From Gemmatimonadota bacterium (lineage in GTDB: Bacteria; Gemmatimonadota; Gemmatimonadetes; Gemmatimonadales; Gemmatimonadaceae): 48,741 nt of DNA. Position 1 is the first letter of the stretch, and each line of letters opens with the position of its first letter. A model generated the notes under the pieces. The model was not told the origin of the DNA. It ran no database searches and worked only from the letters and a program-made list of their open reading frames with translations. Shown piece after piece: positions 43,291-48,741 of the stretch. The translations under genes and the position numbers were made by a program. The stretch is from the NCBI GenBank assembly GCA_021299375.1, contig JAJTGR010000005.1:1-48741 (forward strand). Reading direction: 5' to 3'.

Positions 43291-46047
43291 TCACCCCGGC
43301 TCGCGAATCGCGATCATCGGGGTTTCGCGATACACGTCCCGGCTGGTCAGCAGGCCGATCAGCATCGTCAGCGCCAGCATGCCGCCGGCGATGGCCACCG
43401 TCGGGCCCAGCGCCGGATCGAACGGATCGTCGAACACGAAGTGCGTGAGGGCCCACGCACCACCGAAGGCCAGTACCATGCCCGTCAGCGCCCCAAGCGC
43501 TCCCAACGCGCCGTACTCGGCCAGCAGCACTCGGGCCACCTGCGCCCGTGAGGCGCCGAGCGTGCGCAGCAGCACCCCCTCGCGCAGCCGCGCGCGACGG
43601 GTCGCGGCCACGGCGCTGAACAGTACCGGGATGCCCATCGCCAGCGAGAAGATTCCGAGGAAACGAATCGCCAGCGTGACCCGGTTCACGATGGACCCGA
43701 TCGTCTGCCGCACGAGCGTGAGGTCGAGGCTCGACACGTTGGGAAAGCGACGCACCACGTCGCGCTGGATGGCCGCGAGCGGTTCGCCCGCCGGCACGTT
43801 GGCCACGATCACATACTGCTGCGGCGCACGGCGCAGCGCGGCCGGCTCGAAGACGGCAAAGAAGTTGGCCTCGAAGCGCCCCCAGTTCACCTGGCGCGTG
43901 TTCACCAGCACCGTGCGCACCGGCACGCCCTGCACGTTCCACGTAATGGTGTCACCGAGTGCGACGCCGAGGTCGCGGGCCAGGTCCTGTTCGAGTGACA
44001 ACTCGAACGGCAAGTCCGGGTTGGCGGCACGGGCCGCCGCACGATCGGGAGCGGGCGTGAACCAGCGGCCGCTCACGAGCGACTCCGACCGCGCGATGGA
44101 GTCACGATAGGTCGACCGGTATTCGCGGCGCAGCGCCCAATTGGCGCGGCGCACCGCGGTGTCCCCCAGCAGGCCCACGATGTTCCGGCCATTGATGGCA
44201 TCGACGCGCATGGTCACGATCGGGGTCTGCTGCACGATCTCATGCCGGCGCGCCCGCAGCAGCGAGTCGAGCGGCGGCGCCTGATCGTCCTGCACATCGA
44301 AGAAGAGCAGGTTGCCGGCCGCCGCATCGGCGGTGGACTGCACGGTGCCGAGCAGGTTGGCCTGCACGAGGTAGACGGTGCTGAGCAGGAACGCGCCAAA
44401 GCCCAGGGCGAGGGTGACCGCCCGCGTCTGGTTGGCGGGGCGGTGCAGGTTGGCGACGCCCTGCCGGAGCTCGAAGGGCCACGACGGGCGCGCGCTGCGG
44501 CGCGCCGCGGCAATGAGCAGCGTGGCGGCGCCCCAGAGAATGGCCACCACGCTCACGATGCCGGCGGTGATGGCCAACCCGTCGCGCAGGTTGCCCACGC
44601 GCGTCACGACGATCGCCACGATGCTGCCCACGAGCAGTCCGTCCACCAGCAGGCGCGCGGGATCCTTCCACTCGCTGGGCAGGGCCGTCGGGTCGGCATT
44701 GCGGCGAATGGCCTGCAGCGGCGACACGCGGCGCAGCGCCAGCAGCGGCCGCAGCGCGAACACCAGCGCCACCCACACCCCCGTGGCGAGCCCCAGCAGC
44801 AGCGGCCACGGCTCGAGCGCGATGGTCACGTCGATGGGCAGCAGGTCGCCCATCACGCGTGGGAGCAGGAACTGCACGGCCACACCCAGCGCGGCGCCGG
44901 CGGACGCGCCCACGAGACCCATGGCGCCCGCCTGCACCACGTAGAGCGCGAGCACCTGGCGACTGGTGGCGCCGAGGCAGCGCAGCACGGCCACCGTGTC
45001 GATCTTGGCCGAGACGAAGGCGTTCACGCCGCTCGCCACGCCGATGCCGCCCAGCAGCAGGGCAATCAGGCCGATGATGCTGAGGAAGTCCGCAAGCCGG
45101 GCCACGGCCTCGGTGAAGTCCTGCTCGGTGTCGGCCACGGTGCGCACACGCACCCGGGTGCGTGCCGCTCCGCTGGCGAGCGCCGAAGCCTCCGGGGCGG
45201 TCGTGGTATCCGCGGCCGCGGATACCGGCAAGGTTGCCGCCGTGTCAGCCGCCGCCACCTCCTCGCCCTCGCCGCCGGGGCCACGGCGGCCTTCGCCCTG
45301 TGCTTCGCGCCGCTCCTGGATGGCGGCATTGACGGGGTCGATGCGCCGTCGCAGGTCGCGCGCCAGGCGCGCGGCCGGGCGGGGCGCCTGCAGTGCCACC
45401 GGCAGCTGCAGCACCACGTCGTACTCGGCGCGGCTACCGAACCTGAGCAGCCCCGTGCGCTCGAGCCAGCGGTCGGACACGTAGACGCGCGGCCCGATCA
45501 CGGCGGTGATGCCGGCGTCTCCGGGTACGTTGCCGAGCGTCCCCCCGATGGTGAACTGCTGCTGTCCCAGCTTGAGCGCATCGCCCACCTGCGCGTTGAG
45601 CGAGATCAGCAGCGAGGCATCGACGAACACGACCGAATCCTCGTGCACACGCGACCAGCCATTGGCGGGGATCGTCTCGATGGCCCCATAAAACGGGTAC
45701 CCCGGCGAGACGGCGCGCACCTGCACCAGCCGGGTGCCGCCGGAGGGCTCGGCGAGGGCCATGGACGCGAACGTCGTCACGCGCGACGTGAGCACGTTCC
45801 GGGCGCGCAGCGAGTCGAGCACGGTGTCGACGACGGCCGGGAAGGCGGCGCGCGCCTGCAGCGCCATGTCGCCGCCGAGCAGTGTGCGCGACTGATCGCG
45901 GATGGAGCGGGTGACGTTGCCGGCGAACGAGTCGATGGCGACGAGCGCCGCGACGCCGAACGCGATCGACGACATGTAGAGCGCGAGGCGGCGGCGCGCG
46001 GTGCGGCTTTCGCGCCACGCGAGGCGGAGCAGGGCCTGGGTGGTCAT
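43291..46047 (-). CDS. YbbP-like FtsX-family ABC transporter permease
   Basis: 918 residues. An N-terminal membrane helix (~20-40) leads into a large periplasmic region (to ~300) containing an Ala/Thr/Glu linker around 255-300. An FtsX core follows (~314-450: LSIIGLIALLLGGIGVASGV, then AVLRCLGATSRQVLALY), a second periplasmic region (~550-770) and a final FtsX core (~790-918, with TLGASRAQVARVLLAEYGAL). This duplicated layout matches YbbP (COG3127), suggested to work in lipid or lipoprotein handling beside TesA. The start ATG 46047 overlaps the ATPase stop (ATGA), so the two are coupled. The exact cargo is unknown. Confidence 0.88.
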   Translation of the reverse strand: MTTQALLRLAWRESRTARRRLALYMSSIAFGVAALVAIDSFAGNVTRSIRDQSRTLLGGDMALQARAAFPAVVDTVLDSLRARNVLTSRVTTFASMALAEPSGGTRLVQVRAVSPGYPFYGAIETIPANGWSRVHEDSVVFVDASLLISLNAQVGDALKLGQQQFTIGGTLGNVPGDAGITAVIGPRVYVSDRWLERTGLLRFGSRAEYDVVLQLPVALQAPRPAARLARDLRRRIDPVNAAIQERREAQGEGRRGPGGEGEEVAAADTAATLPVSAAADTTTAPEASALASGAARTRVRVRTVADTEQDFTEAVARLADFLSIIGLIALLLGGIGVASGVNAFVSAKIDTVAVLRCLGATSRQVLALYVVQAGAMGLVGASAGAALGVAVQFLLPRVMGDLLPIDVTIALEPWPLLLGLATGVWVALVFALRPLLALRRVSPLQAIRRNADPTALPSEWKDPARLLVDGLLVGSIVAIVVTRVGNLRDGLAITAGIVSVVAILWGAATLLIAAARRSARPSWPFELRQGVANLHRPANQTRAVTLALGFGAFLLSTVYLVQANLLGTVQSTADAAAGNLLFFDVQDDQAPPLDSLLRARRHEIVQQTPIVTMRVDAINGRNIVGLLGDTAVRRANWALRREYRSTYRDSIARSESLVSGRWFTPAPDRAAARAANPDLPFELSLEQDLARDLGVALGDTITWNVQGVPVRTVLVNTRQVNWGRFEANFFAVFEPAALRRAPQQYVIVANVPAGEPLAAIQRDVVRRFPNVSSLDLTLVRQTIGSIVNRVTLAIRFLGIFSLAMGIPVLFSAVAATRRARLREGVLLRTLGASRAQVARVLLAEYGALGALGALTGMVLAFGGAWALTHFVFDDPFDPALGPTVAIAGGMLALTMLIGLLTSRDVYRETPMIAIREPG

Positions 46048-46787
46048 GCCGAGGCGGCGGTCGCCGCGGGCGATGACTCGGCGCCGGCGGCGATCGGCGC
46101 CGGCGGTTCGTGCCGAACATCTTCGACGATCACGCCATCGCGGAGGCGAATGGTGCGCTGGGTGCGGGCGGCCAGATTCACGTCGTGCGTGACGAGCACG
46201 ATCGTGCACCCGCGTTCGCGGTTGAGGGCCTGCAGCAGTTCCACGATGCGCTCGCCGGTGGCCCCATCGAGGTTGCCGGTGGGTTCGTCGGCGAAGAGGA
46301 TCTTGGGTTCGTTCACGAACGCGCGCGCGAGCGCCACGCGCTGCTGTTCGCCGCCGGAGAGCTGCTGTGGAAAGTGATGGGTGCGGTCGCCGAGCCCCAC
46401 GCGCGTGAGCAGGTCGCGGGCGCGGGCGGCGGCCTCGCGCACCGACACGGCGCCCGACAGTTCGAGCGGCACCTGGACGTTTTCCAGGGCCGTGAGCGTC
46501 GGGATCAATTGAAAGCTCTGGAACACGAACCCAACTTTCTCGCCGCGCAGCCTGGCGCGGCGGTCTTCGTCGAGGCGGCCGAAATCGACCCCATCGAGGG
46601 ACACGGTGCCCTGACTTGGGGTATCCAGTCCGGCGAGCAACCCCAACAGGGTCGTCTTGCCGCTGCCGGATGGGCCGACAATCGAGACGAAGGCGCCGTC
46701 CGGTACGTCAAAGGTGACATCACGCAGGACGGTCAGGCGATGGTCACCGGACTGGTATTCCTTGGTCAACCCACGGGCAACGAGCAT
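46044..46787 (-). CDS. YbbA/LolD-like ABC transporter ATPase
   Basis: 247 residues. Walker A SIVGPSGSGKTTLLGLLAGL, the Q loop (GFVFQSFQLIPTLTALEN), signature QLSGGEQQRVALARAF, Walker B ILFADEPTGNLD and the H loop (IVLVTHDVNLAA) are all intact; the C-terminus is a Pro/Ala-rich tail. It belongs to the MacB/LolD/YbbA group that drives FtsX-type permeases as mechanical pumps. It is coupled to the permease gene by an ATGA overlap. The start ATG 46787 is interlocked with the divergent lipoprotein ATG at 46786 (GCATGC). A longer frame upstream runs antisense to that gene and is not expected to be used. Confidence 0.93.
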   Translation of the reverse strand: MLVARGLTKEYQSGDHRLTVLRDVTFDVPDGAFVSIVGPSGSGKTTLLGLLAGLDTPSQGTVSLDGVDFGRLDEDRRARLRGEKVGFVFQSFQLIPTLTALENVQVPLELSGAVSVREAAARARDLLTRVGLGDRTHHFPQQLSGGEQQRVALARAFVNEPKILFADEPTGNLDGATGERIVELLQALNRERGCTIVLVTHDVNLAARTQRTIRLRDGVIVEDVRHEPPAPIAAGAESSPAATAASA

Positions 46788-47535
46788 GCGAGTGCAGACG
46801 AGAGGAGAAGGGAACGGCTGGCGGCGACGGGCGATCCCGATCGCGGTGTGGCTGCTGGCCGCGTGCGGCGGCGAGGCCGCCTCGGCAACCAACGGCGAGG
46901 CCGCGTCCAGAGATTCCACCGCGGCGACGGCTGAATCCGGGGAGAATACACCAGTGTCGGCGCCGAGGGCCCTGCCTCGGGTCGTGCTGCTGGGGACCAG
47001 CCTCACGGCGGGGCTCGGGCTCGACCCGGACAAGGCCTATCCGGCGCTGCTGCAGCAGAAGGCCGACTCGGCGGGGTATCGGGTGCGGATCGTGAACGCG
47101 GGGCTCAGCGGCGAGACGTCGGCCGGCGCCCTGCGGCGGGCGGCCTGGGTGCTCGACCAGCCGGCCGCGCTCGTGGTGCTCGAGGTGGGCGCGAACGACG
47201 GGCTGCGGGGCGTCGACCCGGATTCCACGTACGCCAATCTGGTGAAACTGGTCGAGGTCGTGAAGACGCAGCGTCCCGAGGCCAGGATCGCGCTGATGCA
47301 GATGGAGGCGCCGACGAACCTGGGGGCCGACTATACGCGGCGCTTTCGCGGGGTGTACGCGAAGGCGGCGAAGACGACCGGGGTCCCGCTCTGGCATTTC
47401 CTGCTCGACGGGGTGGCGGGGGTGGCGTCGCTCAACCAGGCGGATGGTATCCACCCGAATGAGACGGGCTCGCAGCGCGTTGCGGGCACGGTCTGGGGTG
47501 ATCTGGCGCCGGCCCTGGCGTCGTTTCCCCACTGA
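46786..47535 (+). CDS. TesA-like SGNH esterase lipoprotein
   Basis: 249 residues. A basic n-region (GWRRR) and lipobox LAAC (Cys27) mark a lipoprotein, followed by a Ser/Thr/Glu-rich linker. The SGNH fold begins RVVLLGTSLTAGLGL, with nucleophile Ser72 in GTSL, where most relatives have GDSL. Block III is EVGANDGLRG, and block V is DGIHPNETGSQ with Asp220 and His223. E. coli TesA is a periplasmic thioesterase/lysophospholipase encoded divergently from ybbA-ybbP, the same arrangement as here. ATG 46786 overlaps the divergent ATPase start; GTG 46792 is a fallback. A purine-rich AGAGGAG at ~46799 is inside the frame and is not used. Confidence 0.87.
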   Translation: MRVQTRGEGNGWRRRAIPIAVWLLAACGGEAASATNGEAASRDSTAATAESGENTPVSAPRALPRVVLLGTSLTAGLGLDPDKAYPALLQQKADSAGYRVRIVNAGLSGETSAGALRRAAWVLDQPAALVVLEVGANDGLRGVDPDSTYANLVKLVEVVKTQRPEARIALMQMEAPTNLGADYTRRFRGVYAKAAKTTGVPLWHFLLDGVAGVASLNQADGIHPNETGSQRVAGTVWGDLAPALASFPH

Positions 47536-47561
47536 GCCGACCGGGAGGGCGCCCGGGTCCC

Positions 47562-47598
47562 TTCCAGCCCGGGGCCGGCTCGGCTACTGTTCAAGGCT
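47562..47598 (+). promoter_or_regulatory. efp promoter, with the same 8-base spacer as typA
   Basis: TTCCAG (47562-47567), a 17-bp spacer and TACTGT (47585-47590), followed by TCAAGGCT (47591-47598) and GTG 47599. The EF-P reading frame is open from this GTG. The spacer is identical to the one between the typA -10 box and its ATG. Whether it makes a leaderless GTG start or a ~60-nt leader before ATG 47665 is open. Confidence 0.45.
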
Positions 47599-47664
47599 GT
47601 GCCGGACCCGCTGTGGCGGGCCGATGTCGTGCTGAACGTCCACCTGCTCGCAGGTCTTTCGCAT

Positions 47665-48231
47665 ATGGCTTTCTCCGCAACGCAGATCCGCCGGGGCATG
47701 GTCCTCGTCTTCGAAGGCGATCCCTGCCGGGTCGTCGAGTTCCGTCACCACACGCCGGGCAACCTGCGCGCGATGGTGCAGGCCAAGCTCAAGAACCTGC
47801 GCACCGGCTCGAGCTTCGAGCACCGCTTCCGTGCCGCCGACACGATCACCAAGGCGGACATGGAAACGCACGAGCTCGAGTTCATGTATCAGGGTGGCGA
47901 CACATATCACTTCATGAACGCCGAGAACTACGACCAGATCGAGCTCGACGAGGAGGCGCTGGGTGATTCGGCGCCTTGGATGCAGCCCGGGCTGAAGATC
48001 TTGGCCGAGTACTACAATGGGCGGCCGATCGGCATCCAGCTCCCGAACTCGCTGGTGTTCGAGATCGTGGAGACGGCACCGGTGGTGCGTGGTGCGACCA
48101 AGACGGCGTCGTCCAAGCCGGCCAAGCTCGAGAACGGCGTGACGGTGAACGTGCCCGAGTTCATCGAGCAGGGCACGCGCGTGCGCGTGAACCCGAGCAC
48201 GGGTGAGTATCTCGATCGCGCGAAGGATTGA
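47665..48231 (+). CDS. efp: Elongation factor P
   Basis: 188 residues, full length with all three domains: the KOW-like N-terminal domain (FSATQIRRGMVLVFEGDPCR), the OB domain (DTYHFMNAENYDQIELDEEA, then LPNSLVFEIVETAP) and the C-terminal OB domain ending RVRVNPSTGEYLDRAKD. EF-P relieves ribosome stalling at proline runs. The loop that reaches the peptidyl-transferase centre reads HHTPGNLRAMVQAKL; Asn33 occupies the tip where E. coli has the beta-lysylated Lys34. No modifiable Lys or Arg sits at the tip itself (Arg35 is two residues later). ATG 47665 is the family start; GTG 47599 would add 22 residues. AGG lies ten bases before ATG 47665. Confidence 0.96.
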   Translation: MAFSATQIRRGMVLVFEGDPCRVVEFRHHTPGNLRAMVQAKLKNLRTGSSFEHRFRAADTITKADMETHELEFMYQGGDTYHFMNAENYDQIELDEEALGDSAPWMQPGLKILAEYYNGRPIGIQLPNSLVFEIVETAPVVRGATKTASSKPAKLENGVTVNVPEFIEQGTRVRVNPSTGEYLDRAKD

Positions 48232-48292
48232 CGCACGCCGGTGGCGGAGCGCCGGCCTGGGAGTGAATCGCCAGGCGGCGCCCGCCCCCCGC

Positions 48293-48321
48293 TTGAATTC
48301 GGGTCGTCGACCGGTTACTCT
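48293..48321 (+). promoter_or_regulatory. Promoter of the tRNA cluster
   Basis: TTGAAT (48293-48298), a 17-bp spacer and TACTCT (48316-48321). The expected start is near 48328, 86 nt before tRNA-His. The -35 hexamer is the same as at typA. Confidence 0.55.
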
Positions 48322-48413
48322 AGGCGTCTCCCGTGGAAGTCGAGCGGTTGTGACGCTGTGACGCGCCAGGGGGTCGCAAGCGAGCAGGGTGGAGACTCGA
48401 TTCGTTTGCCCAT

Positions 48414-48488
48414 GGTGGCCGTAGCTCAATCGGTTAGAGCACCGGATTGTGGTTCCGGGGGTTGCGGGTTCGATTCCCGTCGGTCACC
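48414..48488 (+). tRNA. tRNA-His (GTG)
   Basis: 75 nt including the encoded extra 5' G (48414), which pairs with C at 48488. Acceptor GTGGCCG (48415-48421) pairs with CGGTCAC (48481-48487). The anticodon stem CCGGA/TCCGG encloses TTGTGGT with anticodon GTG at 48449-48451. The T arm is GCGGG-TTCGATT-CCCGT with the usual wobble at its base. First of a three-tRNA cluster. Confidence 0.96.
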
Positions 48489-48529
48489 CTGAACACACTG
48501 GCGGGCAGCGATCCATCGCCGCTCTCCGG

Positions 48530-48602
48530 AGGTCCGTAGCTCAATTGGTAGAGCACCGGTCTCCAAAACCGGCGGTTGGGGGTTCGATTCCCTCCGGGCC
48601 TG
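48530..48602 (+). tRNA. tRNA-Trp (CCA)
   Basis: 73 nt. Acceptor AGGTCCG pairs with CGGGCCT (48595-48601), with discriminator G at 48602. The anticodon stem CCGGT/ACCGG encloses CTCCAAA with anticodon CCA at 48563-48565. Starts 41 bp after tRNA-His. Confidence 0.96.
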
Positions 48603-48648
48603 TATCTGTTTGTTCCGCCGTCGGCATTCGCCGAAGGCGACTGTCAAC

Positions 48649-48721
48649 GGCGGTATCGTCTAGGGGACTAGGACACAGCCCTCTCAAGGCTGGAACACGG
48701 GTTCGAATCCCGTTACCGCTA
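48649..48721 (+). tRNA. tRNA-Glu (CTC)
   Basis: 73 nt. Acceptor GGCGGTA (48649-48655) pairs with TACCGCT (48714-48720), where the first pair is G-T; discriminator A at 48721. The D arm GTCT..AGGA is typical of tRNA-Glu. The anticodon stem CAGCC/GGCTG encloses CTCTCAA with anticodon CTC. The T arm is ACGGG-TTCGAAT-CCCGT. Last of the cluster in this window. Confidence 0.94.
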
Positions 48722-48741
48722 TGCGCTGGACGTTGCTGCAG

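Noticed and set aside
44242-46377. A 711-codon plus-strand frame opposite the YbbP-like permease
   Set aside because: Antisense shadow with Arg/His/Gln/Gly-rich composition and no recognisable domain.

Overview
The window is GC-rich, densely packed bacterial chromosome, apparently ordinary core genome. I see no insertion sequence, prophage, integrase, CRISPR array or rRNA gene. The envelope genes (a SurA-like chaperone, a PrsA-like lipoprotein isomerase, a TlpA-type thioredoxin, a YbbA/YbbP-type ABC system beside a TesA-like lipoprotein, several lipobox signals) point to a Gram-negative aerobe. Overall protein character and base composition look most like Gemmatimonadota (Gemmatimonas-like), but this is recognition from memory and no marker gene in the window proves it.

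Layout. 1-1457 (-): a secreted DUF4384-type protein running off the left edge. 1652-11781 (+): DUF58 protein, BatA-like membrane protein, the transcription-repair coupling factor Mfd, two parvulin-type foldases and PdxA. 11932-14910: a small orphan gene with a strong terminator (-), the GTPase TypA/BipA, an extremely acidic 105-residue protein and a stand-alone tRNA-Ile. 14957-18685: an RsmC-like methyltransferase, a thioredoxin, an RsuA-type pseudouridine synthase (-) and an acyl-CoA dehydrogenase. 18713-23487: a SIMPL protein, a LytS-type histidine kinase divergent from a LytTR regulator, an HSL-type hydrolase and a coupled orphan. 23548-29439: a repeat-type membrane protein, a deoxyhypusine-synthase homologue, a LysM membrane protein (-), and a four-helix membrane protein coupled to a sodium:solute symporter.

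29982-38670 holds an acetoacetyl-CoA synthetase, a helix-hairpin-helix protein, then HppD, homogentisate dioxygenase and an aminotransferase, followed by a GHL10-type lipoprotein and ApaG. The aminotransferase, HppD and HmgA make a tyrosine-degradation route. Its end product acetoacetate is the substrate of the nearby synthetase; maleylacetoacetate isomerase and fumarylacetoacetase are not in the window. 38693-43275 has an epimerase-like gene pair (-), translation factor IF-1, a TPR tail-anchored protein (-) and a lipoprotein. 43291-47535 is a YbbA/YbbP-like ABC transporter divergent from a TesA-like lipoprotein, the same arrangement as in E. coli, with the two start codons interlocked. The right end has elongation factor P and a tRNA His-Trp-Glu cluster.

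Points I would follow first: (1) a deoxyhypusine synthase homologue with its catalytic lysine in the same genome as an EF-P whose loop tip is Asn rather than Lys, so EF-P is an unlikely substrate; (2) -10 elements placed 6-8 nt before start codons at several genes, suggesting leaderless mRNAs, with typA and efp sharing an identical 8-nt spacer there; (3) the hyperacidic protein after typA, with its own promoter and ribosome-binding site.
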